Below are positions 10,691 to 23,000 of a stretch of 64,000 nucleotides of DNA, piece after piece. This stretch comes from Antilocapra americana. Its lineage: Eukaryota; Chordata; Mammalia; Artiodactyla; Antilocapridae. The notes beneath the pieces are model-generated. The model saw only the letters and a list, made by a program, of their open reading frames with translations, ran no database searches and was not told where the DNA came from. The stretch is from assembly GCA_007570785.1 (NCBI GenBank), contig ML660201.1, positions 45,994,949 to 46,058,948 on the forward strand, written 5' to 3'. Position 1 is the first letter of the stretch. Each line of letters opens with the position of its first letter. The position numbers were made by a program, and so were the translations under genes.

Positions 10691-11090
10691 GAGTAGACTA
10701 CAATTCCCGAGGTGCTCTGCGCCCAGCCTGGCGCCGGTAATTGCGCACGCAGCACCTTGGGAATAGAAGTTTCGGCCGCCTGGACGCGGTCTGAGCCGAG
10801 CGGCCAGGGACTCGCCTTCCCGGCCACCCATTTAGCGGGGCGGGGCGCTTCGACCCATCTGGCAGGGCGGGGCGCCTCGCGAAGATGGTGGCGCGCGCAG
10901 CGTGTGGCTCCCGTCGTCTGCCTAGGTCTCAACTCAGCGCACCGGCCGGCGACTCGCTGGCCTGGAACCCCCCGCCGCCGGGTCCCTGACCCAGCGCCCC
11001 TTCGTGCCCGACTTGCGGCATGCCCCGCGCCCGAAAAGGCAGCGCGCCCCGCAGAGGCGGCCAGCGCCGCGGAGGAGGTAAGTTGGGGTG
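10690..11090 (+). promoter_or_regulatory. IFRD2 CpG-island promoter
   Basis: A CpG-dense block surrounds IFRD2 exon 1. It contains actacaattccc at 10697-10708, matching the core of the ZNF143/THAP11 (SBS) motif, and aagatggtggcg at about 10882, resembling a YY1 site. No TATA box is seen, as is usual for housekeeping promoters. The motif calls are by eye. Confidence 0.65.
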
Positions 11091-14000
11091 GGGTGGGTGG
11101 CAGGGCACGGGGCAACTGAGGAACGTCAAACTAGGGTCCTGAGTCGGTTCCCGTCAGTGTTCCTTAGAGTTCTCGGGTGCAGACTCCTGCCTTGCCCAGT
11201 CTGGTGCCGCCACCTGCAAACTCCCCCCGTGACGGGCACGTGCCCCAGAAGTCAGCGGCCACGTGTGCGCCTAACTTGAGCGTGCTGCCCGCGTGCCCGA
11301 GCCCTCGCTCAGGCTCGCACCTGGTCCGCACCTGCCGGCTTTGATTGGTTTCGCATTGCCTCTCTACCCAAGCCGTCCGCTGTGACGGACAAACCGGCCA
11401 GACGGAGCTGGAATCCCGTCCGCTCTCCAAACCCTGATTCCTTCCCGGACTGGACTAGGAAATTGGTGGGAGACCTGGCTTATCCTGGAGTACTGAGAGA
11501 TAGGGTGATGGGGAAACTGCAAAATTTGGGGCCTTGACTGCTTGGCCCTAGAAGGCGGATGAGCTCCCTGGGGCCCGAAGCAGTCCTGAGAGTCGCTTAT
11601 CAGGTCGACCAGGAGGAGCAGCATGTCCTGGGTACGGTAAACACGTTTATGTTTACCCAGCAGAAATGTGGTGCCCTTTAGGCATGGCTGACACCTGGCC
11701 ACCATTTTAATGGGGCTTGGATGAGGGTGTTACCGAACCACACTTGGATTCACTTGCCTAGGAGCAATAAAGCTAGTCTACTGATGTAACCGCAGAAATG
11801 CGGGGCGCGGGGGTGGAGGTGGGTGCGGAGGCTGTGGCGTGAGGCTCTGAGGAGCTCTGGTTCTTTATGTCTCAGAGCACAGAGAATTCAGCAAGAGCTG
11901 ACAGTGATAAATAAAAAGTGACTTTTTAGAATAGTACACTTGAGAGGCCTACAAGTGGGTGGGTGAGAAGGTGCTGCCCCAAGAACTTGAAGGGTATAGT
12001 TTTATAATCAAAGGAAGTGGGGAGAGCAAGAAGACCACCTTCTTCCTCATTCTTGAGGAGGTGTCATGCTTCCATCATCAGTTCCTTCTGCACACGGGAT
12101 GGGGGAGTTTTCTTGCCCCTACAAGGTGAAACCAGGACTCTTCATGGCGCAATGGGAATGAGCAAAAAGGCGGTAACCATATACTGAGATATAAATCATT
12201 TCAGGTTTTAGTATAATGTCACTCTTAACTTAAATTTTTTCTTTTAATGCATGTCCTAGGAATCATTGGGCTGGATGTAGGTCTCCTTCTACCATGAAAA
12301 CAATGGTTATTTGGGGGCATGCCTCCTGCTTCTGTTTCCTGATTTTATGATTAAGCAAACCTGCTTTCTTTCTTTTTTTTTTTTTAAAGGTGCTTTCTTG
12401 AATGATGATTAACTTAAAGCAGTCTCTCGTAGTTTTTTCTTAGGCTCCCTTAGTGGGATTAACTGTTTAATCACCTACTTTGTCTTTTTACTCTGTCCCT
12501 ATCATTCCCTGCCTCCAGGTATTTATTCTTTATGCTTAAAGGGGGTTAAGGGCCAACAAACTTATCATTAACTGCTTTCTGCTGAGATGGGATGTAGGCC
12601 TCCCTGGGGAAGAAGTGTCTGACTGAGTCTTCCTTCTCTTTTGAGAGAACTGTAATGCTAGCTCTGGTTGTGTGTGTGTTAGTCACTCAGTCGTTTCCGA
12701 CTCCTTATGAACCCACGGACTGTAGCCTGCCAGGCTCCTCTGTCCATGGAATTCTCCAGGTAAGAATAGTGGGGTGGGTTGCCATTTCCTACTCCAGGAG
12801 ATCTTCCTGAGCCAGTGACTGAACCGGGGTCTCCCACATTGCAGGTAGACTCTACTGAGTGCTATTCTGTTAGCCCTTGTGGGTGTTAAACATCAGAGAC
12901 TGGGTTTATAGAAGATACAAATGAAAAAAATTGAAGCAATAGACATTAGAAGAGTTATTCAAAGAGATTGTAGCCACAGTTTTGGAGACCCAAACCATAT
13001 TTTCCAAACAGTTTCCATATCTGGAGAGGGTTACTTGAAGCCTCACTTGTTTGCTTTTGGCTAGGCCTGGAACCTTAATGTTTTATACTTCAGAGTTTAT
13101 TGAGTCTTTTAGTTATAGATTTAGTCTTGCTATTTTTAAAGAAATTTTTGTTCACATCATTTAGTGGTAAGGGCAGCCGGCTTCCTTGTCCTTTGAGAAA
13201 CAGAGTGACCCCTAATTTAGTTAATAAGTCCCATCTATTAAAGGGAGAGGACAATCAGGCACAAACAGAAAGGAATGTAGAAATGACTGGCCACTGATGT
13301 TGCACAAAAAGGGGTTGCAGGAAAGTGTACCCTTTACTCTCTTTACTGACACTCCCACTACATATTTCTTATGATTGTTAAGGCTTTCAGTCTTTAGGTT
13401 AGAACCCAGAGGGTTGCCCTGGTGCTTATGAGAGATTTTATCAAGTGGCACACCACATCAGTGGCTGCCTGAAGCTTGAGGCTCACCACTAGTTGTGTAG
13501 GTGGTATCTGTGTCTATTGCCACTTTGGGTCTTGGGCTCCCTAAGCCTTTTGATTATAAAACCATCAAAAGCCTATGGGTCCCTGTCCCTTTCTGGCATC
13601 TGGGGCTTTCCCCCTGCCAAAGCTCTGATTGTTCTCAAAGTGGATTGAGCACCTTCTTTCCTTCCGTGCCCACTTTGTCCACCTCGGGTACACTGGTTTT
13701 TGTCTGGGTACCCCTGAGCTTTATGGTTTACCATGGCCAGTTTGACCTGGCAAGGCCAGCCTCACTGTAAGTGGTTTTTCAATGGACAAAGCCACTGCCA
13801 GCGTTTGGGCCTTTTATATATTTCTTTGGGTGCCTTTGGTCTGTTAGTTTATATTCCTACGATTGAAAACTGAATAAACCAACTGGAGCAAGTCACTTAT
13901 AGGGGTCTGAGGACTGGTAGTTGCATTTTGAATCCTGCACTGATGTCTGGGGTGGACAGGGCCCCCCAGGGCTATGAAGTGCATAGCCTGAAGGGCTTTT

Positions 14001-17000
14001 GCCTGGAGGAGGGAGGTATCCATGTTCATATACTTCTTATTTATTTATCTGGCTCTGCCTGGTCTTAGTTGCGACACCTAGAATCTTTAGTTGCAGCATG
14101 CAAACTTTTTTTTTTTTTTTAGCATGTAAACTCGTAGTTGTGGCATTTAGGCTCTAGTTCCCTGACCAGGGATTGAACTCACATTCCCTTCATTGGAAGT
14201 GCAGAGTCCTAACCCCTTGCCCACCAGGGGAGTCCCTGTTTGTAGACTTTTTCATGATGGCCCTTCTGACTGATGTGAGGTGATACTTTGTTGCAGTTTT
14301 TATTTACATTTGTCTAAAAATTAGTAATGTTGAGCATCTTTTCATGTACTTTTTAGTCATTAATATGTCTTCTTTAGAGCAATGCCTATTTTGATATTCT
14401 GATTTTTTTTAACATAGAACTGTATGAGCTGTATGTTTATTTTGTAGATTAACCACTTCTCAGTTGGTTTGTTTGCAAGTATTTTTTCCTATTTTGTGGG
14501 TTGTCTTTTTGTTTTGTTTATAGTTTCCTTTGCTGTACAGAAGCTTTTGAGTTTATTTTAAGTCCCATTTTTAAATTTTTTTAATTTTCATTATTCTAGG
14601 AGGTGGATCAAAGAAGATACTGCTGTGATTTCTGTTAAGGAGGTTTTGCCCTATGTTTTCCTCTAGGAGTTTTATATAGAGTCTGGCCTTACATTTAGGT
14701 CTTTAATCCATTTTGAGTTTATTTTTGTGTATGGTGTTAGTGAAAGTCGTGTCCGACTCTGCAACCGCATGGATTTACAGTCCATGGAATTCTCCAGGCC
14801 AGAATACTGGAGTGGATATAATCCCCTTCTCCAAGGGATCTTCCCAACCCAGGGATCAAACCCAGGTCTCCTGCATTGCAGGCATATTCTTTACCAGTTG
14901 AGCCACCAGGGAAGCCTGTATGGTGTTAGAGGATGTTCTAATTCAATTCTTCTACATGTAACTGTCCAGTTTTCCAGCACACCACTTACTGAAGAGACTG
15001 CCTTTTCTCCGTTGTATATTCTTGCTTCCTTTGTCATAGATTAATTGACCATAGGTGCATGGGTTTATTTCTGGGTCCACTGATCTGTATTTCTGGTTTT
15101 CTGCCAGTACCCTACTGTTTTGTTTACACAGTACCCTGCTGTGTAGTTTAGTCTGAAGTCAAGGTGCCTGATTCCTCAGCTGTTTTTCTTCTCAGGATTG
15201 CTTGGCTATTTGAGGTCGTCTGTGTTTCTGTACAAATCTAAACATTTTGTTGTTGTTGTTGTTGCTCTAGTTTTGTAAGAAATGCCATTGGTAATTTGAT
15301 AGGGATTGCACTGAATCTGTGGATTGCATTGGGTAGTATTGTCATGTTTTGACAGTATTGATTCTTCCAATCCAAGAGCATTGTGTATCTTTCCATCTAT
15401 TTGGGTCACCCACAGTTCTTTCACCACTATTTTCAGAGTATAATTCTTTTATCTTCTTAGGTAGTCTTATTCCTAGGTATTTTGTTCTTTTTAATGTGAT
15501 GGTAAATGGGGATTATTTTCTTACTTTCTTTCTTTAAAAAAATACTTTAAAAAAATATTTATTTGGCCTCACCAAATAAATAAAGGTCTCACGTGCTCTT
15601 AGTTATGGCACATGAGCTCTTTGATCTCTGTTGTGGCAAGCAGAATCTTTTCATTGCAGCATGTGGAATCTAGTTCCCTAGGCAGGGATTGAACCCAGGC
15701 CCCTTGCATTGGGACGATGGCGTCCTCGCCATTGAAGGCAGGGAAGTTCTCTGTTTTCCTTGATTTCTCTTTGTGATTTCTTGTGGTCAGTGTGTAGGAA
15801 TTCAAGTGATTTCTATATTAATTTTGCATCCAGCAACTTTGCCAAATTCATTGGTAATCTCTAGTCATTTTCTGGTAGCATCTTTAGGATTTTCTGTGTA
15901 CAGGATCACATCATCTACAGACAGTGACAGTTGTCCTTCCTTTCCAATTTGGATTCCTTTTCTTTCTTTCTTTTCTCTGTCATACTTAGGACTTTGAAAA
16001 CCAGGTTGAATAAAAGTGGCAAAAGTAAACATCCTTGTCTCCTTTCTAATCTTAGAGGAAATGTTTTCAGCTATTCACCATTGAGAATGATGCTAGCTAT
16101 GGGTTTGTCATGTATGGCCTCTATTATAGTTGAAGTAAGGTTCCTCTTTGCCAACTTTCTGGAGAATTTTTATCCTAAATGGGTACTAAATTTTGTCAAA
16201 AGCTTTTTCTTCATCTATTGAGATGATTACATGTTTTTTTTTTCCTTCAGTTTGTTAATGTGGTATATCACACTGATTGATTTGAATATACTGAAGAATC
16301 TTTGCATCCCTAGGATAAATCCCACTTGATTCTGGTGCATGAGCCTGTTAATGTATTGTTGGTGTTTCATTGAGGATTTTTGCATCTGTGTTCATCAGTG
16401 ATATTGACCTGTACTTGTACGTGTCTGTTTTGGTATTAGGGTGATGGTGGCCTCATAGAATTAGTTCAGGAGTGTTCCTGCATCTGGAATTTTGGGGGAT
16501 ATTTTCAGAAATATAGGTGTTAACTCTTTTCTACATGTTTGCTAAAAGTCACCTATGAAGCCGCCTGGTCCTGAACTTATGTTGGAAGCTTTCTCATCAC
16601 AGTGTCACTTTTATTACTTGTGATTGGTTTGTTCATATTTTCTATTTCTTCCTGGTTCATTCTTGAAAGGTATACATTTCTAAGAAATCGTATATTTCTC
16701 TTTTTATTTATTTATTTATTTATGCTGGTAATGTCATTAAACACATTTATTTATTTTTTATTTTTATTTTTTTATTAGTTTTGCCATACAATGACATGAT
16801 ATCACCATGGGTTTACATATGCTGCCCCTCCAGAACCCCCCTCCCTCCTCCCTCCCCCCAGGAAATCTCATTGCACTAGCCCCGAGCATCAATCCCGGGC
16901 TGGCAATTGATTAGACATATGATAATTAACATGTTTCAATGCCATTCTCCCATATCATCCCACCCTTTCCCTCATCCACAGAGTCCATGAGTCTATTCTA

Positions 17001-20000
17001 TACATCTGCGTTCCTTTTGCTGTCTCGCACGCTGGGTTCTCGTTACCGTCTTTCTAAATTCCATATATATGCGTTAATATACTGTATTGTTGTTTTTGCT
17101 TCTGGCTTACTTCACTCTGGATAATGGCCTCCAGTTTCGTCCATCTGAGTAGAACTGATTCAAATGAATTTTTTTTAATGCTGAGTAATATTCCATTGTG
17201 TATATGTACCACAGCTTTCTTATCCATTCGTCAGTTGATGGGCATCTAGGTTGCTTCCATGTCCTAGCTATTGTAAACAAAGCAGCGATGAACATTGGGG
17301 TACACGTGGCTCTTTCAATTCTGGTTTCCTCGGTGTATATGCCCAGCAGTGGGATTGCTGGGTCATATGGCAGGTCTATTTGCAGTTTTTTAAGGAACCT
17401 CCACACTGTTTTCTATAGTGTATTTCTCTTTTTAAATTAAAACTTTTTAAAGTGTGTGTTTATTTATGGTTGTACCCTGTGACTTGCAGGATCTTAATCC
17501 CCTACCGAGGATTGAACCTGGGCCCCTGGCAGTGGAAGCGTGGAGTCCTAAGCACTAGACCGGCAGGGAATGCCCAGAATTTGTCTGTTTCTTTTAGGTT
17601 GTCCATTTTATTGGCATGAAGTTGTTTGTAGTAGTCTCTTACGACCCTTTGTATTGGTATTTCTGTGGTGTCCATTCTACCTTCTTTTTCCTCTCTGGTT
17701 TAATTTTTTAATTATTAATTATGTATTGGCTGTGCTGCAGGGGCTTTTCTCTGTTTGCAGTGCACAGACTTCTCGCCGCGATGGTCTCACCGCGGTGGCT
17801 TCTCATTGCTGAGCTCTGGCCCGAGGGCGTCCGGCTCCAGTATCTGCGGTGGGAGGGCTGCTGTTCGCCTGCTCTAGGGCACAGACTCAGTGGTTGAGGC
17901 ACACCGACTCAGTTGCTTCACCACATGTGGGATCTTTCCAGATCTGGGATTGAACCTGTGTCTCCTGCATTGGCAGCTGGATTCTTTACCACTGAGCCAC
18001 CAGGGAAGCCCGATACTTTTTTTGCTTTGATCCCACTCTCTTTCTCTCTCTCTTTTTTTCTTTTTTCTTAATGAGTCTGGGTAAAGGTTTATCAGTATTG
18101 GGTATCTTTTCAAAGAACAAGCTTTTACTTTCATTGATCTTTTCTATGATTTTTTTTCTCTAGTTCATTCAGTCCTGTTCTTATGTTTATAATTTCTTCT
18201 ACTAATTTTGGACTTTGTCTTTCTTCTCTAGGTGCTTTAGGTATAAGGTTATCTTGCTTCTTTGATATTTTGTCTTGTTTCCTGAGGTAACAGTGTATCC
18301 CTGTAAACTTGCCTTTTAGAACTGCTTCTGTGGCATCCCCTAGGTTTTGGATCTGGTATTTTCTTTGCCATTTCTCTCAGTTCAGTCCAGTCACTCAGTG
18401 GTGTCCAGCTCTTTGCTATCCCACGGACTGCAGCACGCCAGGCCTCCCTGTCCTTCACCATCTCCTGGAGCTTGCGCAAACTCATGTCCATTGTTCGGTG
18501 ATGTCATCCAACCATCTCATTCTCTGTCGTCCCCCATCTCCTCCCACTGAGGATCTCCTCCCACCTTCAGTCTTTCCCAGCATCAGGATCTTTTCAAATG
18601 AGTCGGTTCTTTGCATCAGGTGGCCAAAGTGTTGGCGCTTCAGCTCCAGCCCTTGCAATGAATATTCAGGACTGATTTCCTTTAGGATTAACTGGTTTGA
18701 TCTCCTTACAGTCCAAGGGACTCTCAAGAGTCTTCTCCAACACCACAATTCAAAAGCATTTCTCTCTAGGTATGTTTTTTCAATTCCTTGTTGATTTCTT
18801 TCAGTGATCCACTGAATATATATATTTGAATTGTTTTCCCATATGGGTTTTGAGAGAGTGTTGACTAGAGTTACTGGTGCTGTCCATAGGTCTTTGTTAA
18901 TAATCTGTTTTACATACATTGGTGTATATGTGCTAATCCCAACCTGCAAATTTATCCCTCCCTCCTGTCCCTCCCTTTGGTAATCATAAATTTCTTTTCT
19001 TATATATATATATATTTTTTTTTTTTTTTGGCTAAGGCCTGCAGGTTCTGGCATCTCAGTTCCCTGACCAGGGAGCCAATCTAAGACCTTGGCAGTGCAA
19101 CCTGAGTCCTAACTCTATACTGTAGGGGAATTTCCCAGAAGTTTCTTTCCTAAGTCTGTGGGCCTGTTTCTGTCTTGTAAATTAGTTCATTTGTATCAAT
19201 TTTTAGATTCCGCATATAAGAAATATCATAGGATGTTTTTAGATCTCTACTGATTTTCTTGAATCACTGTAATCACCTCTCGGTCCTTGTTGCTGAAAAT
19301 TGCATTATTTGATTCTTATTTTTTTTGGCTAATATACCATTGTATATTGTACCGTATCTTCTTTATTCATGTATCATGGGACATTTTGGAGACTTCTGTA
19401 TCCTGGCCGTTGTAAATAGTGCTGCAGTGAATGTTGGGGTGCATGTATGTTTAGGATTTACGGTTTTCTGAGGATATCTGCTGGGAAAAGCATTTCCGAA
19501 TCCTGTGGTTGTTGTATTTTTTACTTTTTCAGGAATCTCCCTCCTCTTTTCCCAATTGGCTGTGCCCCTTTATATCCCCCTCAACAGTGTAGGAGGGTTC
19601 CCCTTTCTCTACACAGTACTTATTGTTGGTAGACTTTTGGAGGATGGCCATTCTGCCTGGTGGGAGGTGATACCTTGTGGTCCTTTTGATTTGCATTTCT
19701 CTACTAATAAGGTATGTTGAGCAGGTTTTCACATGCTTTTCTTTTTTAACAGCGAGAGTAAAATATTCATTTTGAAATTGACTTTGTGAAAGTCCACCCT
19801 CTGAATTCTTTTTTGATTACCTCCCCAGGGATATTTTTATGGGCAAGTGCCACTTACTTACAGTGCCCCAGCCCTTGTGATTAATAAGTGTCCAGAAAGT
19901 GAAAGTCGCTCAGTCTGTCCGACTCTTTGCGACCCCATGGACTATACAGTCCATGGAATTCTCCAGGCAAGAATACTGGAGTGGGTAACGTTTCTCTTCT

Positions 20001-23000
20001 CCAGGGGATCTTCCCAACCCAGGGACTGAACCCAGGTCTCCCACATTGCGGGCAGATTCTTTACCAGCTGAGCCACCAGGGAAGCTCAAGAATACTGGAG
20101 TGGGTAGCCTATCCCCTCGCCAGTGGATCTTCCTGACCCAGGAATCGAACCCGGGGTCTCTTGCGTTGCAGGCGGATTCTTTACCAACTGAGCTATCGGG
20201 GAAGCCCCGAGTGTCCAAAAACAAGGGTTTTAAAGCTGTAGTTCTGAGAAATGGCCACAAGGCAGGAGGGTTTTTTTCATGGCCAGCACTGGGTCTTCTG
20301 GCACCCAGAGCCTTAGCAAAGAGTCCTGGTTTTGGCTTATAACTGAGTGGAATGTGCCAGATCAAATAGCCAAGCGCTTGTGGCTCCTTTCCTTGGTCCC
20401 CATTACCCTTCACACCCCCAGACAAATGCCACCTCTTGTAATGCAGCAGCACCCAGGGTGCGGTCACAGAGGACAGGGCTGCCTCGAAGGAAGTAGGCGG
20501 GAGGTGGGAACCCCACCAGCAGGAGACCTGCACGCAAGGTGACTGTTCATAGCCCAGAGGGTGCCCCACCCTTCGGTTGCCCTAGTTTTGGTTTTGCTGC
20601 TGGAGGGCCCCCCTGGATGTGGACAGCATGATCCCATTCAGAGGGGATCAGACACCGCCCTTCCAAGGGGGGTTCGTGTGCAGGCATGTGCTCCCTGGCT
20701 CCCTGAGCCCCAGGACTGCTCTGGCACCCAGGGAATTAACACCAGCCTGGGTCCCCCTGGTCTGAAGGGAATATAGTAGGCATTTCTGTTCCTTTTTTTA
20801 ATTGGAGTTTTATTTTATGTCAGAGTACAGTTGATTTGCAGTGTTGTGTCTGTTTTAGGTGTACAGCACCTCAGTTGTGTCTGTTTTTTAGGTGTGCATT
20901 TTTAGGTATACTGTGATTCAGTTCTACATATACATATACCTATTCTTTCTTGGATTATTTTTCCATATCAAGTTTGACAGAGTATTTAGTAGAAGTTCCT
21001 GGCCTCCACAGTAAGGCATTGTTGATCACATATTGTGTATATATTTTGTATTTATGTTTATCTTAACCTCCAAATTTCTTTCCCCTACCCCACCTGATTC
21101 TTTTGGTAACCGTATGTTTGTCTGCCAAGTCCCTGAGTCTGTTTCTGTGTTTTTAGTTTATTTGTATCAATGTTTAGTATCCACCTATAAGAGATATCAT
21201 ATGATGATTTTGTTCCTTGTGTCCATTACACTTCCCTTCCAGAACCCCCCTCCCAGCTCCTTCCCGATTCCATCTCTCTGGGTCACCCCGGTGCACCAGC
21301 CCTGAACACCCTGTAACAAGCATCAAACCTGGGCCATATGACGGTTTTGTTCCTTGTCTCCATCACACTTTTCGGTATGGTCATCTCTACCTCCAGCTGT
21401 GTTGTTACCAATGGCGTTATTTTATTCTTTTTTATGCCTGAGGAATATTGCGTTGTCTGTGTGACACCATGTTTATTTTTCCATTCACGTGTTGATGGAT
21501 GTTGAGCAGGCTTCTGTGTTCCTGCTGTTGGAAACAGAGTGCTAATGAATGTTGTGGTGCATGTATGTTTAGGAATTATGATTTCTGAGGACAAAGGAAC
21601 GCCTGGGAGGGGCGTTTTGGAATTCTGTGGTTGGTCTGTGTTTTTGTATTTTCAGGAATCTCCCTGCTGCTCTCCCTGTTAGCTGTGCTGCTTTGTTTTC
21701 CTCCCGACGGTGTAGGCATGTTCTGTTATTTCCATGCCCTGTTCAATATTTACTGTTTGGAGACTTTTGGAGGATGGCCACATTCCCTGGTGGGAGGTGT
21801 TACATCGCTGTCCTTTTGATTTACATTTCTCAAATAGTGGTGCTCAGCAAGTTTTCACGTGGTTTTCTTTTTTTTTAATTAAAAAATTTGTTAATTTTTA
21901 ACACCAAAAACATTTTGTATTGGGAAATAGCCAATTAATGGGGCTTCCGTGGTGGCTCAGATGGTAAAGAATCTGCCTGCAATGCAGGATACCTCAGTTC
22001 AATTCCTGGGTCAGGAAGATCCGCTGGAGAAGGGATAGGCTACCCACTCCAGGATTCTGGCCTAGAGAATTTCATGGACTGTGTAGCCCATGCGGGTCGC
22101 AAAGAGTTGAACACAACTCAGCAACTTAGACTTTCACTTACAGCCGATTAACAATATTGTGATCGTTTCAGGTGAATAGTGAAGGGGCTTGGGCATAAAT
22201 GTATCCATTCTCCCCCAGACCCCCTCTCATCCAGGCTGGCATGTAACACGGAGCATAGTTCTCTGTGCTATACAGTAAGTCCTTGTTGGTTATACTTTTT
22301 TGGGGGGGGGGGTTATCCATTTTTAAAATGGATATTTTTATTTATTTTAATATAGTTGATACACAGTATTGTTTTTGAGCTTTACACCAACCTGATCCAG
22401 TCCTTACATATACCTGTACTTTCTCGGATATTTTACCCACAAAGGTCATTACAGGTTGAGTGGAGTGTCTTCTGCTGTTTCATACAGCCTTGCTGGTTGT
22501 GTGTTTTACACACGCAGACACACACACGTATATTGACAATGTATTTATGTGTTGTGTTCTGTCAATCCCAGCCTTCTAATTCATTCTTCTCCCATCCCCA
22601 GCTGTTCCCTTTAATGAATTTAAGTTCCTTTTTGAGTCCTTCTTCTTCTTTGTTAGTACACTAGTTCATTTGTATCAGTGTTTGATTCTGCCGTTAAGTG
22701 ATATCAAGGATATTTCTTTTTCTCTGTCTGATTCTGTTCCTGGTGACTCATCTCTGTGTATCCAAGTGCCACAAATGGCATGGTTTCAGTCCGTTTTTTA
22801 GCTGAGTAGTCGTTCATGGGGTATCTGTTACATCTCTTTTTCTTCCTTTTTTCGATGGATGTACTTTTGGGTGGTTTCCACAGGTTTCCTATTGTGAATA
22901 GTGGGACACAGAACTTTGGGCACAGGACTGTTTTTGAAAGATGGTTTTCTCTGTTATTGTCCCAGGACTGAGTTATCCAGGGCTTGTGGTAGCACTTTGC

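Larger units (their letters stand above)
14236..16690 (-). repeat. L1 LINE, ORF2-region fragment, decayed
   Basis: The sequence reads as the reverse complement of L1 ORF2 3' half: 'gatggcccttctgactgatgtgaggtgata', 'gctgtacagaagcttttgag', 'ggattgcactgaatctgtggattgc', 'tttcaaaagc'-like strings and 'cttcatctattgagatgat'. Many stops and frameshifts are present. It is split by the SINEs at 14741-14916 and 15540-15752. Confidence 0.85.

Noticed and set aside
17107..17406. Minus-strand 99-codon open frame as a gene
   Set aside because: It is the C-terminal end of L1 ORF2 in a 5'-truncated insertion.
18482..19054. Minus-strand 190-codon open frame as a gene
   Set aside because: It reads through the BovB 3' end into flanking repeat sequence; retroelement remnant.
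19910..20569. 219-codon minus-strand open frame
   Set aside because: Half of it is the Bov-A2 SINE dimer read in frame. The remainder has no recognisable domain.
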